From Variovorax paradoxus (GTDB lineage Bacteria > Pseudomonadota > Gammaproteobacteria > Burkholderiales > Burkholderiaceae_C): a DNA stretch of 64,000 bases. A program made the position numbers and the translations under genes. Below are positions 1 through 8,913 of the stretch, piece by piece; position 1 is the first letter of the stretch; the number at the start of each line of letters is the position of its first letter. Under the pieces are notes generated by a model, which searched no databases, was not told the origin of the DNA, and worked only from the letters and a program-made list of their open reading frames with translations. The stretch is taken from the NCBI RefSeq assembly GCF_000834655.1, contig NZ_JXQQ01000058.1, positions 1-64,000 on the forward strand, in the 5' to 3' direction.

Positions 1-1452
1 CGGCTGTACCGCACGGGTGATCTCGTGCGCTGGAACGCAGAGGGGCAGATCGAGTACCTGGGCCGCATCGACCATCAGGTGAAGATCCGGGGCTTTCGCA
101 TCGAGCTCGGGGAGATCGAGGCGCAGCTGCTGTCGCAGCCCGAGGTGCGCGAGGCCGTGGTGGTGGCCAGGCAATCCCCCGGCGTTGGTCGCGCCTCGCT
201 CGTGGGCTATGTCGCGGCGCATGCCGGGCAGGCCGCCGACAGCGTCGTGCTGCGCGAGCGCCTCGGGCGCGTGCTGCCCGACTACATGGTGCCGCGCGCC
301 ATCGTCACGTTGCCGTCGCTGCCGCTGAACGCCAACGGCAAGGTCGACCGCAGCGCGCTGCCCGACCCCGAAGCGCTCGGACGCGAGCGCGCATTCGATG
401 AGCCGCAGGGCGAAGCCGAAGAGGCGCTGGCCGGCATCTGGCGCGACGTGCTCGGCGTGGAGCGCGTGGCGCGCGACGACAACTTCTTCGAGCTGGGCGG
501 TGACTCGATCCTGAGCCTCAAGCTCATCGCGAAGGTGCGCCAGCAACTGCCCGGCGGCAGCCAGCTCGGCCTGGCCGACGTGATGCAGGCGGGCAGCCTC
601 GCCGCGCTGGCCGACCGGTTGCAGCAGCGCCTGGGCGATTCGCACCACGCGGTCTGCTTGCATGCGGGCGGTGCGGGCATTCCGCTGTTCTGCATGCCGG
701 GCCTGATCGTCAACACGCGCGAGTTCCAGGTGCTGGCGCAAGCGCTCGAGGGCGACCGGCCGGTGTACGGCTTCGTGAGCCACGTCTACACCGCCAAGCG
801 ATGGCGCGGTTTCGCGATCCACGAGTTGGCGGCCGAGTACGCGGACTTCATCCTCGCGACGGCCACCGGCGGGCGCTGCGCGCTGCTGGGCTGGTCGCTC
901 GGCGGCGACCTGGCCTTCGAAGTCGCGCGGCAACTGGAAGGGCGCATCGAGGTCGCGTTCATCGGCGCGGTGGACGTGTTCGAAACCGAGCCCATGATCC
1001 CCGCCGGCACGCTGACGGCAGCGCAACGCGCGCAGGCCGACCAAGCGCTGGCCGAGTGGCTCGCGCGCTCGGAGATGGCCGCGCAGTGGAAGGCGCTGAT
1101 GGCGCGCATGGACGAACGGGAGCGCGACTGGGTGGCCGAGCAGATGCTCGACCCCGTAGAGGCGTTTCCATCGGACGGCGCCGGCGACGAGGCGGCCGAA
1201 TACCTGCTGTGGGCGACGCTCGACAGCCGCGTGCAGTCGATGCGCTATGCGTACGAAATGTTGTCGCGGCCGGTGCACGTGTTCCAGGCCGAGAGCTCGC
1301 TGCGCAGGGACGGACGGCTGCGCGACTGGTCGGCCCACGCACCGGTGGCGGCGACCGACGTGCTCGAGAACGCCGATCACCTGGACATCATTCGCCACCC
1401 GCAGTTGGGTGCGCTCGTGAAGCAGCGGCTGCTGGCTGCCGACGCGGCGTAG
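1..1452 (+). CDS. Non-ribosomal peptide synthetase, C-terminal module (A-PCP-TE), 5' partial
   Basis: This is the last 483 residues of a siderophore NRPS; the reading frame is open from base 1, so the start lies upstream of the window. The end of an adenylation domain shows core motifs A7 (YRTGDLVRW), A8 (GRIDHQVKIRGFRIELGEIE) and A10 (NGKVDR). A carrier domain follows, with FFELGGDSILSL and phosphopantetheine Ser169. The final ~260 residues form a type I thioesterase with GWSLGGD (nucleophile Ser299) and a likely catalytic His460 in NADHLD. The substrate-binding part of the A domain lies outside the window, so its amino acid cannot be read. A terminal TE means this module ends the assembly line and releases the peptide by hydrolysis or cyclisation. 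Siderophore identity is inferred from the neighbours: receptor, hydroxamate-forming enzymes, FhuF and exporters. Confidence 0.95.
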   Translation, partial: RLYRTGDLVRWNAEGQIEYLGRIDHQVKIRGFRIELGEIEAQLLSQPEVREAVVVARQSPGVGRASLVGYVAAHAGQAADSVVLRERLGRVLPDYMVPRAIVTLPSLPLNANGKVDRSALPDPEALGRERAFDEPQGEAEEALAGIWRDVLGVERVARDDNFFELGGDSILSLKLIAKVRQQLPGGSQLGLADVMQAGSLAALADRLQQRLGDSHHAVCLHAGGAGIPLFCMPGLIVNTREFQVLAQALEGDRPVYGFVSHVYTAKRWRGFAIHELAAEYADFILATATGGRCALLGWSLGGDLAFEVARQLEGRIEVAFIGAVDVFETEPMIPAGTLTAAQRAQADQALAEWLARSEMAAQWKALMARMDERERDWVAEQMLDPVEAFPSDGAGDEAAEYLLWATLDSRVQSMRYAYEMLSRPVHVFQAESSLRRDGRLRDWSAHAPVAATDVLENADHLDIIRHPQLGALVKQRLLAADAA

Positions 1453-1490
1453 TTTTTTCTTTCGCAGCGCCTGCGGGTGCCGCATGAAAA

Positions 1491-1521
1491 AAGGCCGGAT
1501 GCCTCGGGGGCATCCGGCCTT
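1491..1521. terminator. Bidirectional intrinsic terminator between NRPS and TonB receptor
   Basis: Perfect 13-bp inverted repeat (1491-1503 and 1509-1521) with a 5-base loop, lying between two convergent genes. On the minus strand the stem is followed by a T-run (the complement of the A-run at 1487-1492), so it should stop receptor transcription well. On the plus strand the tail is only weakly T-rich. Confidence 0.8.
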
Positions 1522-1543
1522 CTTGCCGTCTGGCGATCTGCGC

Positions 1544-3757
1544 TTACCAGCGGTAGGTCGCGGTTGCGAGCACCTTGCGCTGGTCGCCGTAGTAGCAGCT
1601 CTGCGAGGGTGTGTCGCAGTTGGCGATGTAGGTCTTGTTCGTCAGGTTGCGCACGTTGAGCGCGAGGCTCCAGTGTTCGAAGTCGTAGCCGACCATCGCG
1701 TCCAGCAGCGTCACGCCGGGCACCCTGATCGGCGAGCCGCCGCCGTTGCCGCGGGTGGGGCCGGTGTAGCGCACGCCCAGGCCGACCTTGATGCCGTTGG
1801 CGAAGCGGTAGTCGCCCCATGCCGACAGCTGGTTGCGCGCCACGGCGTTCGCCTGCTTGCCGATTTCCTCGGGGCGCGCGCTCGACGTGACGATGGCGCG
1901 CGGCGTGTAGCTGTACGACGCGGTGAGGTTCATGCGGTCGGTGGGCTGCGTGGTGGCTTCCAGTTCCAGGCCGCGCACCGAGATCTCACCGGTCTGCTTG
2001 GGCTGGAATTCGGTGTCGTAGCTGATGTAGTTCTTGCGGCGCAGGTCGAAGATGGCGGCGCTGAAGCTGTTCTTGGTGCCCGGCGGCTGGTAGCGCAGGC
2101 CCACCTCGTACTGGCGGCCCGATTCGGGCTTGAAGGGCTCCTTGGTGACCGGATCGACCACGCCGGTCGGCTGGAACGATTCGGAGTAGCTCAGGTAGGG
2201 CGCCCAGCCGTTCGGTGCCAGGTAGACCAGGCCCGCGCGGCCGGTGAACTTGTGGTCGGACACGGTGGTCGAGGTGCCGTCCAGGCGGCTGAAGACGCTG
2301 CTCTTGGCGGTGTCGTAGCGACCGCCCAGCGTCAGCTGCAGCGTGTCGCGCCACTTGATCTGGTCCTGCAGATAGACGCCGGTTTGCGTGAGGCGGGTGG
2401 CGTTCACTTCGTACGGGTCCGGAATCTCGAACGGGCCGTTGAAGTAGTACGGGTTCGCGATGTTCAGGTCGGGGGCCGAGCCGCCGCTGTAGCTGTTGGT
2501 CTCGAAGTTGTTGTGCTGGTAGTCCACGCCCACCAGGATCTTGTGCTTCCAGTCGCCGGAGCGAACGTCGGCCTGCACCTGGTTGTCCATGGCGAAGGCG
2601 CGCACCGATTCGCGGCTGCCGAAGAGGGTGCGCGAGAGGTTCTGGAAGTTGACCGGATCGAACTCGTTGTCCGGATTGACCGTGGTGAAGTTCGGTGCCT
2701 GCAGGCCGCGGTAGTCCACCTTCAGGCGACCGGCGCGCGCGCTCTGGCGGAACGTGACGGTGTCGTTGAAGCGGTGCTCGAAGTTGTAGCCGAACAGCTC
2801 CTGGTCCTGGTTGAAATGATCGAAGTAGGGGTTCCCCTGGAACAGCTTGGCCGGAATGAACGTGCCGATGGCGCTGGGCACCAGCGAACCGGCCCACGGG
2901 CGGTTGCGCGTGTACACGCCCGCGCGGTTGCGCATGACTTGCGCGTACAGCGTGAGCGAGGTGTCGTTGGTGATCCTCCAGGTGAGCGAGGGCGCGAGGT
3001 ACGTGCGGTCGTCGGCCATCTTGCCGGCCGGCAGCTGCGCATCGCGCAGCACGCCGGTGAGGCGGTAGAGCACCTTGCCGTCGGCGTCCAGGGCGCCCGA
3101 GAAATCGCCCGCGACCTGGCGGTGGTTGTTGGTGCCAACCTGCACCTGCAGTTCGCGGATGGGCGTGGCCGTGGGAAGCTTGCTGACCACGTTGACAACG
3201 CCGCCGGGGCTGCTCAGGCCGTAGAGCACCGAGGCGGGGCCGCGCAGCACTTCGATGCGTTCGGCGCCGTAGTTCTCGGTCTTCCACACCGAGAAGCTGT
3301 TGGCGTTGCGCAGCGGCAGGCCGTCCTCGTAGAAGCCGGGGCTGTAGGCATCGAAGCCGCGCACGGCGATCCAGTCGTAGCGCGAATCGGAACCGAAGGG
3401 CGCGATGTTCACGCCCGGCGTGTAGCCCAGCGCATCGCGCAGCCGCGTCGCGCCGATGGCCTGGAAGCGGTCGGCCGTGATCACCGACAGCGATTGCGGC
3501 GTCTCGATGATCGGAATGTCGGTCTTCGAGCCGGCCGTGCTGCGGCGGGCGAGGTAACCGTTGACGTGTCCGTTCTCTTCCGTGTCGGCATTCACCGTGA
3601 CCGAGGGCAGCGCGGCGCCCGTGCCGGCGTTGGCCGCATCGGGTTGCGCGGCCGTCTGGGCCGAAGCCGACATGCCCCAGAAGGTGATGACAGTTCCGAA
3701 GGCCGCCGCGAGCGAGGCATTCAGCAGGCGTTGGCGAGGCAGGGGAAGAGTGCGCAT
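1544..3757 (-). CDS. TonB-dependent siderophore receptor
   Basis: This 737-residue outer-membrane receptor should import the ferric siderophore made by the neighbouring NRPS. It has a signal peptide ending at about residue 34 (ASAQT) and a possible TonB box (LPSVTVNA). A plug domain follows, with the typical IIETPQSLSVIT stretch and RIEVLRGPASVLYG. The 22-strand barrel ends in the aromatic residue expected for barrel assembly (ATYRW). Length and plug motifs match the FhuE/FpvA/PupB class of hydroxamate receptors; no N-terminal signalling extension is seen, so it probably does not itself drive a FecR/FecI cascade. The ATG at 3757 is followed directly by the signal peptide. A Fur box lies about 45 bp upstream, so expression should rise when iron is scarce. 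The specific ligand is inferred from position only. Confidence 0.95.
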   Translation of the reverse strand: MRTLPLPRQRLLNASLAAAFGTVITFWGMSASAQTAAQPDAANAGTGAALPSVTVNADTEENGHVNGYLARRSTAGSKTDIPIIETPQSLSVITADRFQAIGATRLRDALGYTPGVNIAPFGSDSRYDWIAVRGFDAYSPGFYEDGLPLRNANSFSVWKTENYGAERIEVLRGPASVLYGLSSPGGVVNVVSKLPTATPIRELQVQVGTNNHRQVAGDFSGALDADGKVLYRLTGVLRDAQLPAGKMADDRTYLAPSLTWRITNDTSLTLYAQVMRNRAGVYTRNRPWAGSLVPSAIGTFIPAKLFQGNPYFDHFNQDQELFGYNFEHRFNDTVTFRQSARAGRLKVDYRGLQAPNFTTVNPDNEFDPVNFQNLSRTLFGSRESVRAFAMDNQVQADVRSGDWKHKILVGVDYQHNNFETNSYSGGSAPDLNIANPYYFNGPFEIPDPYEVNATRLTQTGVYLQDQIKWRDTLQLTLGGRYDTAKSSVFSRLDGTSTTVSDHKFTGRAGLVYLAPNGWAPYLSYSESFQPTGVVDPVTKEPFKPESGRQYEVGLRYQPPGTKNSFSAAIFDLRRKNYISYDTEFQPKQTGEISVRGLELEATTQPTDRMNLTASYSYTPRAIVTSSARPEEIGKQANAVARNQLSAWGDYRFANGIKVGLGVRYTGPTRGNGGGSPIRVPGVTLLDAMVGYDFEHWSLALNVRNLTNKTYIANCDTPSQSCYYGDQRKVLATATYRW

Positions 3758-3801
3758 GAGTAGGACAAAAGGTGGATGGATGGAGGGACCGCGCGGATTC
3801 T

Positions 3802-3820
3802 AATGAGAATGGTTCTTATT
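3802..3820 (-). promoter_or_regulatory. Fur box upstream of the TonB receptor
   Basis: The 19-bp sequence AATGAGAATGGTTCTTATT is a 9-1-9 inverted repeat with 7 of 9 paired positions and resembles the classical Fur consensus. It lies 45 to 63 bp before the receptor ATG and sits next to a -10-like TAGAAT on the minus strand (complement of 3797-3802). Iron-dependent repression by Fur is inferred. Confidence 0.75.
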
Positions 3821-3921
3821 TTGATAAGACTGTGAAATCGCATGGTCCGAATGACGCGTTTCCACTACAAAGCCCGTTCCCTTGCCGCTGGATGCAGGCG
3901 GCCTTTCGACGGCCGCATGCC

Positions 3922-5034
3922 TCAAAGCGCCGCCGACAGCGGACGCCCCGAGATCACCGCCGCGTCGTCGCGCGGCAGCCAGAGCGCATCGCAGAAATAG
4001 CGCTCGCGCAGCATCATCACGAGCATCGCGCGCTTGTGCGGCAGGTCGAATTCCTTCACCTTGGCGTAGCCCGATTTGTCCAGGTTGCGGATCTGCTGCA
4101 CGTGGTCGATGCGCGGCTCGCCCATGGCGCGCTGCGTGCGCGGGTCGCAAAGAAAGATGTAGTGCGAGATCGAGGTGAGCCAGGCCGTCGCACAGGCCTT
4201 GCCGCGGAACGCCGGCTCTCCCACCAGCACGTGCCAGCCGCGGTCGTGGTCGTCCACGTCGTAGAAGGGCGCGATGCGGCTTTCCTTGGCCCAGTACATC
4301 TCGAAGTAGGCAAAGGGCTCGCCGTCGAAGCTCGCGATCATCGAGTACATGTGCGGATCGCGGTCGATCGCATCCAGGTAGGCGCGGTGCTTGTCGAGGT
4401 CGCCTTCTTCTTCCCAGATCTTGGCCACGTCGGGGTCGTTCATCCAGCGGTTGAACAGCGGCAGGTCGCGCTCGAAATCGATGCTGCGAAACGAGAAGGT
4501 CTTGCCCAGCCACGGAATGAAGCGCTGGTAGAGCACGCCGCGCGGCTTGGGCGGGCGCACCGGATGCCGCTTGCCGTTGGTCAGCGCGAACTGCAGCGCG
4601 ATGGGCGTGTGCACCGCGGGCAGCCACAGCCGCGCGTGCTGCCACAGCATGTCGCGCCACGCCCGCGCCTCCGTGCCGCCCGCGATGGGCAGCAGCACGC
4701 CCGACTGCGCGAGCTCGGCGAAGCGGCCCGCATCGGCCACGACGATCGAGCGGTTCGCCGGGTGGTGCGCGAACGCGGCCTCCAGCGCCGCGAGCAGATG
4801 CGTCGCCGTGCCCGGGCCCGCTGTCTCGCCCTCGACCTGCGCGAGCGCAAGGCCGGGGGCCGCGGCCGCGCCGCCGATCTTCCATTGCGACAGCGCGCCG
4901 GTCGCGCGCGTGCGCACCATCAGGCTCGCGCCTTCGAGCGTGACGTCGTGCGCCTGGCCGTCGGCGTACGAAACCAGCGGGTTCTTCGGTCCCGTGTCTG
5001 CAGCCGGGGCCGGCTGCGGTGTGACGAGCGTCAT
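3922..5034 (-). CDS. GNAT-family siderophore acetyltransferase (IucB/RhbD-like)
   Basis: The 370-residue product looks like the hydroxylamine acyltransferases of hydroxamate siderophores (IucB, RhbD, Acetyltransf_8 family), which acylate an N-hydroxylated side chain using acyl-CoA. The C-terminal ~190 residues carry the recognisable GNAT fold, with FSFRSIDFERDLPLFNRW, the DPHMYSMIASFDGEPFAYFE strand and the acyl-CoA-binding EPAFRGKACATAWL segment. The N-terminal ~170 residues are a variable domain common in this family. The ATG overlaps the stop of the upstream formyltransferase gene as ATGA, implying translational coupling. Substrate is inferred: hydroxyornithine, or hydroxylysine less likely. 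It could use a longer acyl-CoA than acetyl-CoA. Confidence 0.85.
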   Translation of the reverse strand: MTLVTPQPAPAADTGPKNPLVSYADGQAHDVTLEGASLMVRTRATGALSQWKIGGAAAAPGLALAQVEGETAGPGTATHLLAALEAAFAHHPANRSIVVADAGRFAELAQSGVLLPIAGGTEARAWRDMLWQHARLWLPAVHTPIALQFALTNGKRHPVRPPKPRGVLYQRFIPWLGKTFSFRSIDFERDLPLFNRWMNDPDVAKIWEEEGDLDKHRAYLDAIDRDPHMYSMIASFDGEPFAYFEMYWAKESRIAPFYDVDDHDRGWHVLVGEPAFRGKACATAWLTSISHYIFLCDPRTQRAMGEPRIDHVQQIRNLDKSGYAKVKEFDLPHKRAMLVMMLRERYFCDALWLPRDDAAVISGRPLSAAL

Positions 5035-5927
5035 AGGTCTCCTTGGGTGTTGTGTGCGCCGTGTGCGCCATGTGCGCCATGTGCATCGGACGGGCGCCGG
5101 ATGTGCGGGGCCAGAAGCGCCAGCCCCTGGTGCATGGCCGGAAAGAGGCTGCGGTTGAAGTTGTTCCAGCGCAGTTCGAGGATCGTGTCCTCCGGGTCGA
5201 TGTCGGTGCCGAGCACGTCGAAGATCACCTCGCCCGAATCGATGCCGTTGTCCACGTAGTGCAGCGAGGCGCCGGTCTTGCGCACCGTCGGCACGGTCGT
5301 CTTCTCCATCGTGGTCCAGTTCGTCACCTTCTGGCCGCGCACGCCGTGCAGCGCATCGAGCGTCGCGCACGCGCCGCGCCGTTCGTACGGCGACTCGATG
5401 CGGGTGATGCCCGGATGGATGTTGACGATCTTGCGATGGAAGTGCGCCCCGGGGCGCACCAGTTCGTCGAGGATGACCAGGAGCCCGTCGAGCACGACCG
5501 CATCGGCCTGCAGCGTCAGGAGCTTGTCGAGCAGCGCGCGCTCGAAGGCGCTCTTGCCCGCGGCGCGCTCGGCCTTGGCATCGAGCGGCAGGCGCCGGTA
5601 CGCCGAGGGCACCGGATGCAGCATGTCGCGCAGGAGCCGCCCCTGCGCCCGCAAATCCTTCGGAAAGATCCACTTGCGCTCGGGGTGCCAGGCGAAGCCG
5701 TAGTCCTTCAGCGCCGCCTGGTCGCGCGGCGATTGCGCGTCGTCGTCGTAGACGATGCCTTCGAGCGAATAGTCGTCGCCCAGCGGCGTGGTGTCGAGCG
5801 CCTCGGCCAGGTATTCGAGCGGCGACTTCATGTAGCGCTGCTCTCCCTTGAAGTCGATGTGCTGGCCTGCCTTGTCGGCGGCGGCGTTTCGCAGGGACAG
5901 GATGTAGACGAGCTTTGCCTTGGGCAT
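5031..5927 (-). CDS. N5-hydroxyornithine formyltransferase (PvdF-like)
   Basis: This 298-residue protein belongs to the formyl-tetrahydrofolate-dependent transferases (PurN/PvdF fold). It probably converts N5-hydroxyornithine to N5-formyl-N5-hydroxyornithine, an iron-binding hydroxamate block. The folate-enzyme catalytic triad is visible: Asn and His in IVNIHPGI, and the Asp in HYVDNGIDSGEVI. The first ~100 residues are an extension lacking in PurN and typical of PvdF-type enzymes. The C-terminus ends in a low-complexity His-Gly-Ala repeat encoded by a 9-bp tandem repeat near 5050-5085. The gene overlaps the acetyltransferase start by 4 bp and lies 117 bp after fhuF, so the three probably form one operon. 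Start chosen at ATG 5927, where similarity begins. Confidence 0.88.
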   Translation of the reverse strand: MPKAKLVYILSLRNAAADKAGQHIDFKGEQRYMKSPLEYLAEALDTTPLGDDYSLEGIVYDDDAQSPRDQAALKDYGFAWHPERKWIFPKDLRAQGRLLRDMLHPVPSAYRRLPLDAKAERAAGKSAFERALLDKLLTLQADAVVLDGLLVILDELVRPGAHFHRKIVNIHPGITRIESPYERRGACATLDALHGVRGQKVTNWTTMEKTTVPTVRKTGASLHYVDNGIDSGEVIFDVLGTDIDPEDTILELRWNNFNRSLFPAMHQGLALLAPHIRRPSDAHGAHGAHGAHNTQGDL

Positions 5928-6044
5928 GGATGTGGGATGAATGAGTGACGTTGAAATCCGCGCGGCACCCGTGGGGGCGGGCGCGCCTCCCAGGGAGACG
6001 AAATCGCGCCGGATCTGTTCATCGCACGGCGTTGTGCGGCACGC

Positions 6045-6854
6045 TCAGGACCCGGGCGCCTCGGTTTCTGTTTCGGTCTCGCGGTGCGCCGGCGCCAGCG
6101 GGCAGGCGCCGCAGTAGTCCTCTCCGGGCAGCAGGTGGTAGAGACAGCACTGGCGGTGCAGCTTCACCGTGTCGTAGTGGTCGTCGTGGAACATGCGCAC
6201 CTCGCGCTGCCGCCCGTGCAACGGGTTGTCGAATCCCTGTTGCAGCGTGGGTTCGGTGCCGCCGCAATGGCGCGGGGGCCAGACCGGATCGCGCACCAGC
6301 CGCGCCCAGTCCTCCGCGATCGCCGGCAGCCCGGTCAGCGCCAAGGCTTGCTCGAAGACCACGTCGAACTCGCGCGCCGCGTTGCCCCAGAGGATCTTGG
6401 GCGCGAGCCGGGTCAGCGGGGCGATCGTCTCGAAAAGCGGCGCCAGGTGCTGCCAGAGCAGGGGCGCATAGCGAATGGTCGTCGCCGCACCCGGCATCGG
6501 CGCGCCCGTGTGCAGGATGTGAAAGCTCCCGGGATTGCCGTCGTCGTCCAGCACCACCCACGTCTCTTCGGCGCCGATGGGAAATACCTGTTCCAGCACC
6601 GTGGCGGCCGCGATCACCGGCGGCAGCAGCGCCGCCAGGTATTCGAGGCTCCAGGCCGAGGCGATCGGGCGCAGGTCGCGCCCGTCGCTGCGGCGAAAGC
6701 GGGCGCTGCGGCGCATCACATCCATCAGCGCGTCGGGCGCGAGCAGGTCTGCCACGCGCACGGCGCCGGCCGGTGCGACCGGCGCGCACTGCAGCCTTTC
6801 GCCGAACGGCCGCAGGTCTTCGCCTTCGAACAGGGGCGCGAGGATCGGGATCAT
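6045..6854 (-). CDS. fhuF: Ferric siderophore reductase, FhuF-like
   Basis: Cytoplasmic [2Fe-2S] protein that reduces Fe(III) in imported hydroxamate siderophores to release the iron. The C-terminus carries the FhuF cluster signature Cys-Cys-x10-Cys-x2-Cys (CC at LHRQCCLYH, then DYCGACPL). The 269-residue length is close to E. coli FhuF (262). The chosen ATG at 6854 (MIPILAPLF) lacks a clear ribosome site. In-frame ATGs at 6932 and 6926 have an AGAGAGG sequence just upstream and would add 26 or 24 residues, so the true start is uncertain. The gene heads the minus-strand operon fhuF - formyltransferase - acetyltransferase and is divergent from the exporter gene at 7129. No Fur box was seen in the 274-bp divergent region. 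Confidence 0.9.
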   Translation of the reverse strand: MIPILAPLFEGEDLRPFGERLQCAPVAPAGAVRVADLLAPDALMDVMRRSARFRRSDGRDLRPIASAWSLEYLAALLPPVIAAATVLEQVFPIGAEETWVVLDDDGNPGSFHILHTGAPMPGAATTIRYAPLLWQHLAPLFETIAPLTRLAPKILWGNAAREFDVVFEQALALTGLPAIAEDWARLVRDPVWPPRHCGGTEPTLQQGFDNPLHGRQREVRMFHDDHYDTVKLHRQCCLYHLLPGEDYCGACPLAPAHRETETETEAPGS

Positions 6855-7128
6855 GGGTTCGTGGGCAGCAAGGCAGTGAGACGGTGCGCGGAGTCCATCC
6901 AGGGAAGACGCGCCAGCGGCCCGCATGTTCATGCGTCCTCTCTTTCCAATCGCCCGCGATGCCGCCGCGTGAACATCGGCGAGGCCGGATCGTCTATGCA
7001 AGGAGCGGCGTGATGCCGCCGGGGCCGTGCCTTCGGGCGGGGTCGTTCTCCAATCGTTTCCGGTCCGGCGGCGGGTGTCTGTGCCGCGCGGCCGCTGTCT
7101 CGCCTTCATGGGCGGAAAGAGTTCTCGT

Positions 7129-8808
7129 ATGTCATCTGCCAGTGGCAATGCCGCGGAGGTCCGGCGCCTGCTGAAACCCTTCGCCCCCTGGTTCGTGCTG
7201 TCCGCGGTCACCGGCATCGCCGCGGGCGTCGCCACGGTCGCGCTGCTGCGCACCATCAACCAGGTGCTCAACCAGGAAGGCGGCATGGCCGGCGGCCTGC
7301 TGCTGACCTTCATTGCGCTGTGCGGCGTCGCGCTCTTCGGCCGCATGGCCTCGGACGTCTCGACCAACTTCGTCGGCCAGCGCCTGGTGGCCCAGGTGCG
7401 CAAGAGCCTCGCGCAGAAGATCCTCGCGGCGCCCATCGATGCGCTGGAGCGCTACCGCACGCACCGCCTGATGCCCGTGCTGTCGCAGGACGTGGACATG
7501 ATCAGCGATGTGGCCTTCGTGCTCTCGTCCACGCTGATCGCGATCGCCGTCGCGCTCGGCTGCCTGGTCTACCTGGCGATTCTTTCGCTGCCGCTGTTCG
7601 GCCTGCTGGTGGTGATGCTGGTGATCGGCGCCACCATCCAGATCATGGCGCAGGCCCGCGCCGAAGTCGGCTTCTGGAAGGCGCGCGAATACGAAGACCA
7701 GCTGCACAAGGCCTACCGCGCGATCAGCGAAGGCGCCAAGGAACTGCGCATGCACCGCGCGCGCCGCACGCACATGTTCGGCGGCCAGATCGAGCGCATC
7801 GTGGACATCATCCGCAGCGTCAACGGCCGCGCGATCAACACCTACGTCATCGCCTCCGCATTCGGCTCGGCGCTGTTCTTCCTGCTGATCGCGCTCATCC
7901 TGGGCTGGGCCGCGTTCCGCAACACCGACCCGGCCGTGCTCAGCGGCTTCGTCCTCGTGCTGCTGTTCCTCAAAGGGCCCATCGACTCCATCGCGCTCGC
8001 GCTGCCCAACGTCGGCCGCGCCAAGGTCGCCTTCCAGCGCATCGCCGACCTCTCGGCGCGCTTCGCCACGCCCGAGCCGCACCTGCACCTGGAGCACCCG
8101 GCCAGCATCGCCGCGCTCTCGCACGGCATCGGCATGCGCGGTGTGCGGTATGCCTTCGAGCCCGCCGAAGGCAGCGAGCCCTTCGTGCTCGGCCCGATCG
8201 ACCTGCAGCTGCGCCGCGGCGAGATGGTGTTCGTCGTGGGCGACAACGGCTCTGGCAAGACCACCCTCATCAAGCTCCTGCTCGGCCTCTATGCGCCGCA
8301 GCAGGGCGAGGTGCTGCGCGACGACGCCGTCGTGACGCCCGAGACCCGCGACGACTACCGCCAGCTCTTCACCACCGTGTTTTCCGACTTCTACCTGTTC
8401 GAGGACCTGGTCGCCAACAACAAGGGCGAAGAGAGCGCGCAGGCCTTGCCGCAGGCGGCGCTGCCGTACCTGCAACGCCTGGAAATCGCCCACAAGGTCA
8501 GCGTGAAGGACGGCTCGTTCAGCACCGTCGACCTCTCCACCGGCCAGCGCAAGCGCCTCGCGCTCGTGCACGCCTACCTCGAAGGCCGCCCGGTGCTGGT
8601 GTTCGACGAATGGGCGGCCGACCAGGACCCGACCTTCCGCCACCTGTTCTATACGGAGCTGCTGCCCGAGCTGCGCGCCAAGGGGCACCTGCTGGTGGTC
8701 ATCTCGCACGACGACCGCTACTTCCACCTGGCCGACCGCGTCATCACGATGAAGTCGGGCCGCATCGCGGAAGACCGCGCGCGCGCGCCGCAAGGCCTTG
8801 CCGCGTGA
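7129..8808 (+). CDS. Cyclic peptide/siderophore precursor export ABC transporter, PvdE/SyrD type
   Basis: A 559-residue fused ABC exporter with six predicted membrane helices (residues ~15-300) followed by a nucleotide-binding domain. The latter has Walker A GDNGSGKTT, an ABC signature variant (LSTGQRKRLAL) and Walker B PVLVFDEWAADQ. The Trp-Ala-Ala in place of the usual Pro-Thr after the Walker B Glu is typical of the PvdE/SyrD family. In Pseudomonas, PvdE moves the acylated pyoverdine precursor across the inner membrane. The same role is inferred here because a PvdQ-like periplasmic acylase is encoded at 15429. The start at ATG 7129 follows GGAAAG; an in-frame ATG at 7108 would add 7 residues. 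Confidence 0.9.
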   Translation: MSSASGNAAEVRRLLKPFAPWFVLSAVTGIAAGVATVALLRTINQVLNQEGGMAGGLLLTFIALCGVALFGRMASDVSTNFVGQRLVAQVRKSLAQKILAAPIDALERYRTHRLMPVLSQDVDMISDVAFVLSSTLIAIAVALGCLVYLAILSLPLFGLLVVMLVIGATIQIMAQARAEVGFWKAREYEDQLHKAYRAISEGAKELRMHRARRTHMFGGQIERIVDIIRSVNGRAINTYVIASAFGSALFFLLIALILGWAAFRNTDPAVLSGFVLVLLFLKGPIDSIALALPNVGRAKVAFQRIADLSARFATPEPHLHLEHPASIAALSHGIGMRGVRYAFEPAEGSEPFVLGPIDLQLRRGEMVFVVGDNGSGKTTLIKLLLGLYAPQQGEVLRDDAVVTPETRDDYRQLFTTVFSDFYLFEDLVANNKGEESAQALPQAALPYLQRLEIAHKVSVKDGSFSTVDLSTGQRKRLALVHAYLEGRPVLVFDEWAADQDPTFRHLFYTELLPELRAKGHLLVVISHDDRYFHLADRVITMKSGRIAEDRARAPQGLAA

Positions 8809-8913
8809 AGGCACTGCAGCACTCGCTCAGCGCCGCCGTTTCGTTCACCGCCCCGAATCAGCGATGCCGTGCATCCGCGGGCGTTCGCACATCACCACAG
8901 GAGTCGACATTCC

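Noticed and set aside
1544..3763. Long plus-strand frames opposite the TonB receptor (up to 759 residues)
   Set aside because: The frames are low-complexity Val/Arg/Ala/Gly-rich translations without any domain, lying opposite a clear receptor; a normal effect of high GC.
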